This document shows positions 21,578 through 32,103 of a DNA stretch of 64,000 nt, one piece after another; within the stretch, counting starts at the first letter, position 1, and every line of letters starts with the position of its first letter. The position numbers and the translations under genes are program-made. Source of the DNA: Meconema thalassinum (lineage: Eukaryota; Arthropoda; Insecta; Orthoptera; Tettigoniidae); assembly GCA_946902985.2 (NCBI GenBank), contig OX336389.2:1009081441-1009145440 (forward strand). Reading direction: 5' to 3'. A model generated the notes under the pieces. It saw only the letters and a list, made by a program, of their open reading frames with translations, made no database searches and had not been told where the DNA came from.

Positions 21578-24505
21578 TGGTGTATTCTTTGGAATAGACG
21601 GTTAGTTAGAGTTAGCTCTTTCTGCTCTTTGCTTTTCATTTTCATTAGTTTCCTTTATTTTTCTCTCGCAAACACCAGATACCCTCTTTGGATTCCCTTT
21701 TTCTTTGAACATGCTCTAAAATTACTGTAAGTTTGTTTCAGTTATATATTCCTTGCTAGATAACGGCGCTCCACGCGGCAACCTGCCGAAGTTCTTTGGG
21801 ATTCCTCGAGTTCAAGAGGGCTTACACACCATTCCAGCAGGCGTCGTCTTCGTCGTCAGCTATCATCTCCTTGAAGACCCTACTCCATGAAGAAAATTAC
21901 ATTCTGTGAAGGGTTTATATTGTTCTTATTTTTCCTACCCTGGTTTTGTTCTTTTGTTTCTCCCCACTTCTCCTCCGTCTTCTCGCTTGCCGTGTGCTCA
22001 TATCCTTCGCCCACTTCTATTTCGGACTTCGAGTGAACAGTTTATCCTCTCTCAGAGGCCTACCTCTTCTAAAACTGAGGTAAAATTTCAAATCGGCGCC
22101 TTGTCTGATTTTTAAAAGTAACGGCTGCAGGGATCTTCCAGCTTTAATCATCATGCAAGTTAAGTAACTCATACATTGCTTTTAATCATGTTTTAATGAA
22201 GGTTTTAAACAACATTTTAAATGCCTTGGATGAAAGTTATATGCAGTGTTGGGATTTTCGCAAACTTGTGAAATAACTGCCCTCGAGGGAATTGTCATGC
22301 CTAAGCTAACTAAGCTTATTTCTAAACATGACATTTGGTGCTTCTTGTACTAAATAGGGGATACCTTCCCTACAACGAGTGATTTATGCCAATTAATAAC
22401 TTTCTAAAACTTAACTTGCTGCCTCCGAGGGATTACTATCGCTTCATTTAACTGTCACTACATTTCTGGAACTTTCCATTCAAATTAAACTGTCTACCGT
22501 GTTGAACTACACTCAATGCTGTCAAAATTACCACAACTTTAAGTGAAACCGAACTATTAACTGCAATCCAAAAACTTTCTAACGCAGTAAACCTATTTAA
22601 GTCAAACTCAGTGAATTCATAAACTGCAATATCAAGACTACATACTGCTAAAACCCGTCAAAGTGCAATTTAAAGAACCTATAAATACTGTAATAGGAAA
22701 ACCTTACAATCTATCAACAAACTTCAGTGCTACAAAAACAGTGTCCGTTCAACAATCTACCGCGCCGCGATTCATTCGAATTTATAAAAATTGGCCAGGA
22801 CTCAAATCCTATGTTTCCTACTCTCCTAATCCCTTTACTAACAATTCTAAACTAATTACTTTGCTATGAGGCTTCGTCTATAAATAGGCCCCCTCCCAAA
22901 TGTGTTCCACTTACAACTTATTCATTCTGTAAAAGTAACCGTGGTTATAATCCACGTTTCAATACTTGTTATTTCCTGCTTCGTCTAAGAAGTAAGCGTT
23001 TTCTAATTGTTAAACATTTATCTAATTGTGTAATCCAGGCTTCAAAAAAGTGACCTGCCCTATTAGAATTTGTAATCTCTTAAATTCTGCGTAAATAGCA
23101 GTGGTTATCTAATTGTGTAATCCAGGCTTCAAAAAAGTGACCTGCCCTATTAGAATTTGTAATCTCTTAAATTCTGCGTAAATAGCAGTGGTTATGGAAA
23201 CCTTCCTTTTTCTTATCCTGGTAGCCCAGGAATGCCTAATTCGTTCCTCACTACTAAGGTATTCTAAAAGCCTTATTTTTGAAAATTTAATATTCTAACT
23301 AATTAATTTATTTGAATATTAATCAAACTTGTAATTATTTTACTATTGTCATTATAGGCTTTAAACTTCTCAATTTTACACGTTTCAAAAACCCTTGTAA
23401 AGTTTTGGTGCTTGCGAAAGGTTCGAAACCTTGAAATTGTTTAAACACTATTGTTAATTGTAAACTTTCTTGCTACTACAGGTCTGAGACCTAGAAATTG
23501 TCATAAAACAAATAATTTGTCCTCAAAATAGATCTAAGATCTAATTGTTTCTATTCTAACTTCTTAAATTTGTTTAATAAAATCATTGTTATTTGTTTCC
23601 TACTTCTATTGCTAGAAAAGCCGTTAAGCAGGACCTTCTCTTCCCTAATCTTTCTCTTGAAATTATTCTATGTTCAAAGAAAAAGGCAAAGCCCTAAATG
23701 ATAAGTTCATTAAAACTATATCACTTGTTGCGTTTAAAACAAAACGTCCAATAACAACATTCACAAAGTTTTTCTTAGAGCTAATTCTAGCAAATCATTA
23801 AGGCAAGTATAGCTCGCTCCGCCAGCTTCCTACTTGTAGAGATTTTCTCTCTGACTTGTGTTTTACTGTCTAAATTGTGGTTTTGTTTCAGTTAGGTTCG
23901 AGGTTTTCCTCCTTTCTAAACTTTTAGTCGGCACTCTGCTGGATAAGAGTTTAGCCTGCTTTAAATGCAACAATTGGTAGTCTCGGAAGATTTCTAATAA
24001 TAAAAATATTGCTAAAAGCACTGGAGCCGCTTTATCTCTGCCACTCTGGGGACATTCGGTCTTTCTGTCGGAGATCAGACAGTGTCTGATAATAAAAATA
24101 TTCCAGCCAATTTAAATCTTTCTGGCATTTCAGAATGCTCTCTAAAAGTTCACCCTTTTTAAGGGAAAGTACATAATTCAGTACTATTTGGCACCACTTG
24201 GTCCGCCAGCACACTACGTCCCTACAATATACCCGCAATCAGGCTCGGGAGGGAAAGAGCACTTCGTGATAGCTTGCCAGCGACCTCAGCTCACGCTGCA
24301 CTCTCGGTTAGCCTTACACAAGTCCCCGCACATTGTAGGTACTTCATGGGCCTTGTGCAGTAGAAACTCTTATTACATCTTTATTTCCTTTCGGCTTTGT
24401 GTTGGATTCTCTTCCTCTCTGCCAAAAATTGTTCCCTCTCCTAAACCTACTTCATTTTTTCTCATCTTCCCTGAGGTAGTGTTGCCACTCAGTATTAACC
24501 TACCA
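21578..24505 (+). mobile_element. Solo BEL LTR (2928 bp), plus orientation
   Basis: It starts TGGTGTATTCTTTGGAATAG and ends CTACCA. GGCAG lies on both sides (21573-21577, 24506-24510). It is the same family as the other LTRs here and contains a perfect 87-bp tandem duplication. It marks the meeting point of LINE sequence on the left and Polinton sequence on the right. Confidence 0.92.
23019..23192 (+). repeat. 87-bp exact tandem duplication
   Basis: The stretch from TTATCTAATTGTGTAATCC to AAATAGCAGTGG occurs twice in direct succession without visible differences (period 87). It is inside the solo LTR and absent as a duplication from the other LTR copies. Confidence 0.95.
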
Positions 24506-24519
24506 GGCAGTGGATAATG

Positions 24520-25810
24520 GTTGACTTGTTTGTGATAAATAATGAGACAATAAGCCGTGATGTTTGGCGGGACATTGTCATGAGTTTCAAAATCTAGTCG
24601 GATGTCAATATTGGATGTCTTGACAGACTATTCCATGTAGGAACAATCAAAGACCACCAGTGGCGCCCTTGTCTTAAACTCTTGGGGTGTCAACATGGGG
24701 CAATTCTCTTTTTGATAATACGACCATCTACATTTAGAAAACAAGTCTTAGAGTGGACCAAACTTATTTTTTGAAATATCCAAATCCAGTCCTTCATAGG
24801 GATAAACAGCTCCGTTCAGGAAAATACGTATATTTCTCAATTGTAGGTGATCAAATTGAGCAACATACTTGCGATTCGTTTGAAAACCCATTATAATGTA
24901 GATAGGTCTCTCTGTATAGCGTGCTGTTTTCACAGACCAACTGTGTGAGTTGGTCGTTGGCAATAGTGGGTAATCATGTAGCGCCCTGCTTCTAAATTCC
25001 ATGGGTAGAGGCATATATTTTCCCACAATCTTGAGCATCTCCAGTTTTTTGCTATCTGAAAGGGTAACTTGTGGTACTTTCCATAGAATCCGCTGTAGTA
25101 GAATTTCCGAATCGATGACATCATCATTGGCTCCATTGAGTGCATTATAATCGCTCCTGTCTCTGACAAGATAAAGCACTTGCCTTGCATTCACCACAAT
25201 ACGCTGGTGATTTTTGGCAAAGCCTAAAATTATTTTAAGTGGTACAAATCCAGTAAAGGTGCCATCCATGTGAACCATCCAGTCATTGGTCGAGTCAGGG
25301 CTCCAACCAGCCATGCAAAGTGTTTTACCTTCTTTCACACTATAAGAGGGGTATAGTTTCATGACACTTGTCATGCCTACATTTCGAGTGCTATCCACCA
25401 CAATATCATTTATCACATAGCGCACCTCTGAAAACAGAAAGGCGAAAGCATGGTTGGCTCACTTGGATGTCGTGGGTGAAGAGGCATCCGCTTTTGTGAG
25501 CTGACCTTCAATCTGAATGACACATTCATGCGGTAGGGGATAAATATCTTGGTTGTTGATAACAAATTGAATTTCATCATTGTAATTTAATCCTGGTGTT
25601 TGAGCTTGATAGGACTGCGGATCAATTCTTAGAATGCCGTCTTGCTCCTAGATGCGGTTCTCCACCTCTAGGATAGAATTCATCATGTAGGCTTAGGTTG
25701 TAACCCAGATGCTGTAAAATCTGCTTGTCCTTACGTGTTAACGTGTATTCACGTGGCAAACAACTAACACCCGTCGCAGACGGTGTTGTTGCTTTATACA
25801 CCAACTTCAT
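24520..25810 (-). pseudogene. Major capsid-like protein (double jelly-roll candidate) of Polinton
   Basis: The main open part (24748-25425) includes VRYVINDIVVDSTRNVG, MAGWSPDSTNDW, RIVVNARQVLYLVR, MEFRSRALHDYPLLP and FQTNRKYVAQFDHLQL. It resembles a conserved insect Polinton protein that I take for the major capsid protein. Upstream (25622-25810) MKLVYKATTP to DEFYPRGGEPHLG is separated by a frameshift near 25625 and a TAG-type break near 25460. Downstream, past a stop, CPMLTPQEFKTRAP and VPPNITAYCLIIYH continue to 24520. The capsid role is inferred from family and context. Confidence 0.7.
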
Positions 25811-26534
25811 AGTGGCTTTAGAACCAATTTATAGGTCACAGGTGTGCGGGAATCTAGTTGAATGAGTTGTTGGTTTCTATTTACCAGTCTTAAGGCTATG
25901 TTACTAATATGATTCAACATCCACAGAATGAAAAAGCACCACTGGAGGGTTTTCATGAATAATATATATAGCCATTAGGAGATGTCAAAACAAAATTGTA
26001 GAGCGAATGAGATGGCTCTTGATTCGTGTACACGTTGCTAATAATATTACACGTCACCGACACATGATGGTCCTCAATCAATTTCACTTCGTGGTCCGAA
26101 TCATGTCTTTCGTTGGGTTCCAACACTTGTGGAAGAAACCCCAATAAAGGGCCGATAGAATCTGGTTGTGATTTAAAATCAATCTTAAACAAGGATAAAA
26201 TACTGCAGCGATGAGTTATGGTATGGCCGACAAGTTCAAACTTCCGTGTTCCATCAAGGAAAGGCCTTAAACCATATTGCTTTACCAGCACCACGTAAAT
26301 GTGTTCATAAATATCGTCTATGGTATATCCACCAGGGGCCAGGGCTAGCACTGAATCATCATAGTAGAACTTGTCATTGACATTTTCACGTACGTTGTAA
26401 ATTCTATTGTACGTTTCACGAGAAACAAGCCCTAAAACATAAGGTCTTTCACTCAATTCAATACGAGGGTAAAAGTATAGGCTAACTTCAGGTCCACGTC
26501 CATGCAGTGTTAATGTCTTACTTTCAGCTGACAT
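25807..26534 (-). pseudogene. Minor capsid (penton)-like protein of Polinton
   Basis: From MSAESKTLTLHGRGPEV it runs through SLYFYPRIELSERPYVLGLV, FYYDDSVLALAPGGYTIDDI and SLYNFVLTSPNGYIYYS. A frameshift near 25950 separates the last part, which reads NHISNIALRLVNRNQQLI and ends VTYKLVLKPL. Its stop overlaps the ATG of the next minus-strand gene as ATGA (25807-25810). Position between protease and major capsid and family resemblance suggest the minor capsid protein; this is inference. Confidence 0.65.
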
Positions 26535-26561
26535 ACTGTTTACGTTTTTGCTCACGCTGTG

Positions 26562-26918
26562 TCTTATATAAAAAAATAAACACAAACGTCTACACTCTTG
26601 GGTGTTGAACGTCTGTTGACGTTTCACATTATAGTACATCATTGTCCTGTTTCCAAAATATTTGTAAAGTTCCTTGGCGAAGGGAGATTGCCAAAACTGT
26701 CAAAGTACCACACCGTGGAACCATCTTTGACATAGGCTACATAAAGGGTTCCTGGTCCTCGGTGATCATCTAGAATCTAGATTAATGATGGCACATTCCT
26801 GTTTCCATGGTTGTGGCGGTAATTGGTTGCGCATAAACATGCCTCGTAAATGTAAATTATTTAGTTGTTTTGCATAGCTTTCGACTTCTTCATGGATCAG
26901 GGCATGTCTTGGCATGAG
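26562..26918 (-). pseudogene. Adenain-like cysteine protease of Polinton
   Basis: The reading starts MPRHALIHEEVESYAKQL and continues LRGMFMRNQLP, ECAIINLD, GPGTLYVAYVK and WYFDSFGNLP. After a frameshift near 26645 it ends MYYNVKRQQTFN-TQECRRLCLFF. These blocks follow the adenovirus-type maturation protease order. The catalytic His expected after GPGT is Leu, and the CG of the cysteine box is CR. Frameshifts near 26760 and 26645 also break it. The family processes capsid precursors. Confidence 0.78.
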
Positions 26919-26920
26919 CG

Positions 26921-26949
26921 TTATTATTATTATTATTATTATTATTATT
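26921..26949. repeat. (TTA)n microsatellite
   Basis: About nine to ten TTA units directly upstream of the protease start on the minus strand. Confidence 0.95.
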
Positions 26950-26954
26950 TTGGT

Positions 26955-27245
26955 GATAGGTAAATACCAAGTCCTTGTTTATAGAAGGCTGGCTTTAAAT
27001 GTGCGTATCTAGCCTCCATAGCAATGGCTTCCATCGTATCATTGTGTCGTTAACTCTCTTTCAATTGCTGCTTGCCCTGTTCTACATATTTTATCGTTTT
27101 GGCAACAGCTCTAGCACCGCCCAAAAGTGATCCCAGAGCAGCAAGACCGGCAAACAAAGCCGGTAAGAAATCCTGCACGTTTGGGGGTAGGAATCACTCG
27201 GGCATGTTTAAAAACCTGTCTTTATTTCTTACATTGTCACGTCCT
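26955..27245 (-). pseudogene. Small glycine/alanine-rich hydrophobic Polinton protein (pX/pVI-like candidate)
   Basis: The minus strand gives LPALFAGLAALGSLLGGARA followed by KTIKYVEQGKQQLKE and, in a shifted frame, KQGLGIYLSP. Related insect Polinton genes combine such a hydrophobic helix with a short GxGxYL tail, and similar small proteins in adenovirus-like systems are membrane-active or core components. A stop at MPE-TGA and a frameshift near 27055 break it. Function is inference. Confidence 0.5.
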
Positions 27246-27299
27246 GTGCTGCTCGGAGTGCTTTCTTAATAGTCGACAATTTATTTTTTATTATCTTTT

Positions 27300-27397
27300 A
27301 TTTCCAAGGGCTTGTAAACAAGTGCTTTAACCCCATTATTTTGCGATGACTGAGTCCTCTTTTTAGTCTTTTTCACCACGTATCTTTGTTTCACCAT
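27300..27397 (-). pseudogene. Small basic protein of Polinton block, uncertain
   Basis: An open stretch begins MVKQRYVVKKTKKRTQSSQN and stops after about 38 residues. It is lysine-rich. It may be a basic core protein or the N-terminus of the following hydrophobic protein. Confidence 0.35.
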
Positions 27398-27479
27398 GAT
27401 GAACAACCTTTCACAAGAAAGTTTGAGTGACAACTAACTTGTTTTTATTATTCCATGGCTGTATATTCAATTTCCACAT

Positions 27480-27723
27480 AAAGCGGGAAATCGTTCATCG
27501 TGTTTCCTGCTTATTTTTTTTCTAAGGTTAGAACCAAATGGAAAGATAGTTTATCGCCCACGCTGACTGTATGATCACTAAGTAGTGACATGTCTTACAT
27601 CTGGTGTATAGTCCATAATACGAATACTTCCATCATACTGTAAACGATAACTCGTTGAACCTGAAGGTAAAACATAGGTAAAACCTTGAGTGTCTTTTAC
27701 AAAACCTTGATTAGTATTGGTCA
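27480..27723 (-). pseudogene. Unrecognised small Polinton-block ORF
   Basis: The minus strand reads MTNTNQGFVKDTQGFTYVLP then RLQYDGSIRIMDYTPD, followed by a shifted stretch with VGDKLSFHLVLTLEKK. It lies directly downstream of the fibre-like gene in the same direction. I do not recognise it. Confidence 0.4.
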
Positions 27724-27761
27724 TGACTCATGAAAAATATATGAGGGTGTGTTTTTATCAT

Positions 27762-28250
27762 TTAGGATACATAGTCTTCCACAAATTGTTTGGTTGCCAC
27801 CTCATGAGGCTCTATGGGGTCTAAAAGGTCGGTTAGTCGCCTTTGCTTCATGTGTAGACTCTTCTCTTTAACTTCACATCTATTGTTCATTTCCAAAGTT
27901 AAAAACTGTCTGGTACAGACATCTTGGGGGTTCCCAGGGTCGGCCAAATGAATGATGCGGTTATGATTATCTGTATAGCCATCGACAGTGAGGTTGGGCA
28001 CTATGTCATATAACTCTCGCACCTTGTTATCCACATACATTTTGTAGTGTTATCAGTAGAAACACGAAGTTTTACATAGGTTAACCGCTTTCCATTAAAG
28101 CCATACTCTCCCTATTAAGTGCGTGGCATCATTTAATGGGATAGTCTTGGTCTTGGCCATTAACGCACGTCCAAAGACATCCATCGTCATATTGTTCCTG
28201 TTACAAGGCTTGGTTCCATGTATATACAGCCTACAAGCCTCTTTTACCAT
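27762..28250 (-). pseudogene. Fibre/spike-like protein of Polinton
   Basis: From ATG at 28250 the frame reads MVKEACRLYIHGTKP, MTMDVFGRALMAKT and PLNDATHLI. After a frameshift near 28120 it continues MYVDNKVRELYDIVPNLTVD, RIIHLADPGNPQDVCTRQFL and LLDPIEPHEVATKQFVEDYV. The last two blocks are versions of one motif (L-x-DPxxPxxVxTxQF) known from trimeric fibre repeats of phages and related viruses. The start lies only 8 bases from the ATPase start on the other strand. Confidence 0.55.
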
Positions 28251-28258
28251 TAGTTGAT
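28251..28258. promoter_or_regulatory. Divergent start region between the two Polinton blocks
   Basis: Only 8 bases separate the minus-strand ATG (28248-28250) from the plus-strand ATG (28259-28261). Any promoters must lie inside the opposite gene. TATATACA at about 28220 is a candidate for one of them. Confidence 0.4.
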
Positions 28259-28828
28259 ATGCAGATTATTAAGCAGCAAGAGTCATTCCCTGTGGGGGAC
28301 ATGGTTTCCCATCTCTATCGTACATCACGCGAACGACGCCACGGTTCACTGTTTCCGTCTTCCATTCGCTGCATCATTGAGGGACCTTCAGGATGTGGAA
28401 AGACCAATCTTTTGCTCACGCTCATCACAGCGCCAAATGGTCTACGTTTTCGAAATATTTATGGTTTTGCAAAATCCCGCTACCAACCACTCTACGGATG
28501 CTGTGAGGCCTTTTTCGATGATGAATCCACCGAACGACAAGCCATCATTCAGAGCTATTTCAGCATGGGTCGTCACAAACATATCGATTGCTTTTATCTT
28601 GGACAAACGTATTCTAAAATGTCTAAACAACTCATTCGTGACAATGCTAATGTTGTTTCATTTCGCCAGGATGAGCGGAATAGTCGCCACATTTATAACG
28701 AACATGTTAATCCAGATAGGACCTTTCAAACCTTTACTAAATTGTGTGCCAAGTGTTGGAACACGCAACGACATGCTTGCCTTGTTATTGACAAACAAAG
28801 CGAACTTGACCAAGGACGTTATCGCTAA
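28259..28828 (+). CDS. FtsK/HerA-type packaging ATPase of Polinton, shortened
   Basis: The 189-residue protein has a Walker A box GPSGCGKTN at about residues 43-51, followed by RNIYGFAKSRYQPLY. A FFDDE block takes the Walker B place, then SMGRHKHIDCFYLGQTYSKM and QLIRDNANVVSFRQDERN, the conserved sensor region. The end is DKQSELDQGRYR. Relatives have about 30 more residues between the QPLY block and FDD, so a deletion seems likely even though the frame is open. Such ATPases pump DNA into preformed capsids. First gene of the plus block. Confidence 0.8.
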   Translation: MQIIKQQESFPVGDMVSHLYRTSRERRHGSLFPSSIRCIIEGPSGCGKTNLLLTLITAPNGLRFRNIYGFAKSRYQPLYGCCEAFFDDESTERQAIIQSYFSMGRHKHIDCFYLGQTYSKMSKQLIRDNANVVSFRQDERNSRHIYNEHVNPDRTFQTFTKLCAKCWNTQRHACLVIDKQSELDQGRYR

Positions 28829-28898
28829 GGGTTTGATCATTTTATTCATATCTAAGGGACTGTCTCATTCCCTCTTAAGTCATTTGTCGAGACACCAT

Positions 28899-29865
28899 GG
28901 CGACAGCAGAGATTCAATTGAAAAAGCATATTATTAGAGCAAAAATAATAATCGCCAAAAGTTTCGTCAATTGAAACGATCACGTGCGGATAATGCTTTC
29001 TTTATTCAACAACATTTAGCGCCTCCTCTAAAAGCCATGTTTAAACCATCTTCCAAGCCATCTGAAAAGCTACCAACAGTTTCAGAAGCAACGCAGACTC
29101 TACAAGACGTCCCTGTAGAAAAGGAACAAAAGGAATTGGATAGATCTAGTAATGATGAGGATGATTAAGTGTTTACTCCTGAAAAATCGTCACCCATTCC
29201 ACGGGTTTTAAAGACATCTGTCATTGATGAAACCTCTTTAACTTCCACGCAGCCTACGTTGTCAGAAATCTTGTCCACGCCCGAAAATAAGGCAGAATTA
29301 AAAAACAATTTTAATAAAAATTATGGACAGCTGCTGGCACCCTACCTGGAAGATCTATTTACGAATAAAACCGTTACTACTTATGGTGTTCGATATGAAG
29401 ATGATTGTTTTAAAATTGGTGATTCATACATTACATTTAGTCATTCTAGTGTCACCATTAAAAATAAACTATAAATTAACTTCAGGTCTGTTAAAGCTTT
29501 AATTTTCCTGTTCACCATCTTTAAACGATTATACGCTCGACGACCTCACCGAATGTAAATCCATTTTAATGGCCACCCATGGCTATAGGCGAGAATATAA
29601 ACAGTCTGAGGACGTTAACGCAAATAGATCTATAAAATATAAAACCATCATTTCTAAACTGTTCAGTGGTCGTACAGCGTCGGCTTCGAGAGTCCCATTT
29701 AAACCATTAAAACCCCTTGTAGATGTTACCTACTGGCATAATCCCAGTAACCTAGTCCAGCAGCTACAGTTCTTGCATGCTTCAGGTCAAGCTGGGCACA
29801 CTGGTCACAATTGGGAAAGCAAAGAAATTGAAAAAGAACTTCGAAATGCCAACATTATTGTTTAA
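28899..29865 (+). pseudogene. DUF8207-like Polinton protein, broken
   Basis: An N-part from MATAEIQLKKHIIRA (28899) changes frame near 28935, then continues from KRSRADNAFFIQQHLAPPL (28974) to SSNDEDD. A TAA at 29166-29168 interrupts the frame, which continues as TPEKSSPIPRV, ILSTPENKAELKNNF and YGVRYEDDCFKIGDSYI to 29474. After a gap in another frame come DDLTECKSILMATHGYRREY, VTYWHNPSNLVQQLQFLHAS and GQAGHTGHNWESKEIEKELR. The order matches a protein family I know from aphid and other insect Polintons (DUF8207). Its function is not known to me. Confidence 0.65.
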
Positions 29866-29869
29866 ACCT

Positions 29870-30680
29870 TCACCCATCAAAGTGGAAATAGCTCGCGAGT
29901 TGCACCGCCCTGCCAGGCGTAACTGTCAGCGACTCAAGGTTATTTCACGTTGTGTGGATGAGCTTTGGCAGGCCGATTTAGTGGAAATTATTCCCTATGC
30001 TAGCGTTAACGATGGTGTACGCTATATGCTCACCGTCATTGATGTTTATTCCAAAATGGCCTTTGTTCAACCTGTGAGTCGCAATTCAGGCCCTCTAGTA
30101 ACCAGCGAATTCAAGGGTATTGTTCAACAATCCAAACGTCAACCAAAGCTTCTTCAAACAGACCAGGGAAAAGAATTTTTCAACAAGGATTTCTCCGGAT
30201 TTCTCAAATCTTTCGATATTCACCATTACACCACGTACAGCAATCTAAAAGCAAGTGTCGTTGAGCGGTTTAATCGCACGCTAAAACAATATGTGGAAAG
30301 AGTTTACAGCTCGGGGATCCTATCGCTGGATAGACTTCATACCTGAGCTAGTGTCACGTTACAATGTTACCAAACACAGAACTATTGGGACAAAGCCACA
30401 ACTGGTCACAAAAAATATTCCGCGGCTGGATAAACTGTTTAACCCCATCAAAACTGCTGAAAACGCCACCACCTTAAAATCGGCGACTATGTCCATGTCA
30501 GCAAATTCAATTCTTTTCTTGACAAGGGCTACACTCCGAATTAGGGGACAGAACTATTTCGTATTCGTCAAGTCATCCTGGACAGTCCAGTCACCTATTT
30601 ACTACAAAATTTTAACGGTCAACCCATAAACAGACGGTTTTATCTCGAGGAACTCCAAAAAAGCGTTTCCAAAACATTAT
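29870..30680 (+). pseudogene. Polinton integrase (retrovirus-like rve fold)
   Basis: The core shows ELWQADLVEI (first Asp), VRYMLTVIDVYSKMAFVQPV, LLQTDQGKEFF (second Asp) and KASVVERFNRTLKQY (Glu), with 33 residues between the last two. A frameshift near 30290 separates FIPELVSRYNVTKHRTIGTKP. A further one near 30480 precedes GDYVHVSKFNSF and the C-terminal FYLEELQKS, the SH3-like tail seen in related integrases. The catalytic triad survives but the frame is broken. The reading frame begins overlapping the end of the upstream gene. Confidence 0.82.
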
Positions 30681-30700
30681 CTTGTGGAAAAAGTGTTAAA

Positions 30701-32100
30701 ATGAAAGGGAAACAAAATGTATGTCAAATGGCTCGGGTTTACCTCAGCCTTTAATTCTTAGATCAATAAATCGGATTTTGTGTACATTGTGTGTCTGTTA
30801 TTTATTTATTAACCCATGCATGCAACATAACATCCCTTTGCTGGTTGGCTAAAATTCTTATCGCATGAACCTAACAAGGTCTAACAACTCCGAATGCCTT
30901 ATCAGCCGTTTCCCACGCTTGAACATGTTGTTATAATGTCCTGTACAAGGCCAACACCTGCATCACCTGATGATTCACATCAACTTGCATTTTCTCATGT
31001 GCAAACCATACAGGATGAGACTTGCTATCTTGCATCATGTTTCGCTAGGCTTAGCGATGATGTCACCACTGTTCTCACGCACTTCAGCGCATTCCTTAGA
31101 TTAGACTTATCAGGTCATGCTGCACAGGCTGGACCTGCAAATCGCTTGGCAGCGTACTGTTCTGTTCCGTTTTGTCTTCCAGCCACAGAGGGTTGCTACC
31201 AGCTAAGCTAAAGAATATAACTATTTCATTCTTTTGCGAATTTAATAAGAGACTATTTTCTACAAAAAAAAAGCTTACCTGTAAATAGTAAAAAAAATCA
31301 CCTACCGTTTAACTGTCCAGCGTCTACCAAAAATACAATCACGTTTAACGATAATAATAATCCGGTAGTTGTGTCCTTTGACAAATTTCTAAAAATAATT
31401 CATTCGCGGTAAGGACAATCATTCACCGTTTAAAATGAGCTATAGCACACCTTTCTAACAGTACGGGTTCGCGAAATATCAGGGAAACCGAAGTCGATTA
31501 CCTTGCAGTTTTGGGATACTTGAGTAAATTCATGCGCCATAGGAAAGATCGGAAAAAATACCCTTAAAACCAACCATCGCATGACCCTCTCCGATCAATG
31601 GTTTGCGAGATATCGATTGATCCATTGGGCACGGTCACCGTGGCCGGCGCCATGCTCGTTTAAACATAACCGGCACTGTCTTTCTCTACTACAAATATTA
31701 AATAAAATTAAAAAGTAAAAAAATAAATCAAACAGTGTAGTTAGGCCCTTTATCAAAATTTGTAAAATAAATAATAAATTCAAAAGGGGGATGTCACCCC
31801 GAGTAATTTGATACCTCGCATGCCGTCCTACGACCATGCATTGGTTCGCGAGATATAACGAAAAATCTAAAAATCATTCTTAGCCTAAAAATCCGTTTTC
31901 CCCATTTTCGCAAATTCGGCATGTTAAAGTGGCCAACAAGTAAAAATAATCATACCTCGCATACCCTCCCACCACCACGCCTTCCTTCCCAAGACCGCCA
32001 CGGGCTCAACATCAGCGCTACAGAGCGACGCTAGCGCTAGCAGTGCTAAGCGTTGAAATATGGAACACATTAGCTCTGTCAACCTCTCACTACTGTTTTA
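30701..32100. other. No recognised gene
   Basis: A poly(A)-signal-like AATAAA lies at 30763. An ORF at 30894-31211 (105 codons) has no known motif. Phrases such as GTTCGCGAGATATAACGA (31844) and GGTTTGCGAGATATCGATTGA (31600) recur with variation at about 32930, so parts of an old repeat are here. Confidence 0.5.
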
Positions 32101-32103
32101 GGG

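Larger units (their letters stand above)
24511..30700. mobile_element. Polinton/Maverick relic, partial
   Basis: Two divergent gene blocks meet at about 28250-28259. Leftward (minus): fibre-like, two small proteins, pX-like, adenain-like protease, minor capsid-like, major capsid-like. Rightward (plus): packaging ATPase, DUF8207-like protein, integrase. This set is typical of the virus-like Polintons of insects. No DNA polymerase B gene and no long terminal repeats are seen, and almost every gene carries a stop or frameshift. It is an old, inactive copy. Confidence 0.85.

Noticed and set aside
28254..28937. 227-codon plus-strand ORF overlapping the ATPase
   Set aside because: It is in another frame of the ATPase gene, whose Walker A and sensor motifs fix the true frame.
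30894..31211. 105-codon ORF right of the Polinton
   Set aside because: No known motif and no link to the Polinton genes; length is compatible with chance.
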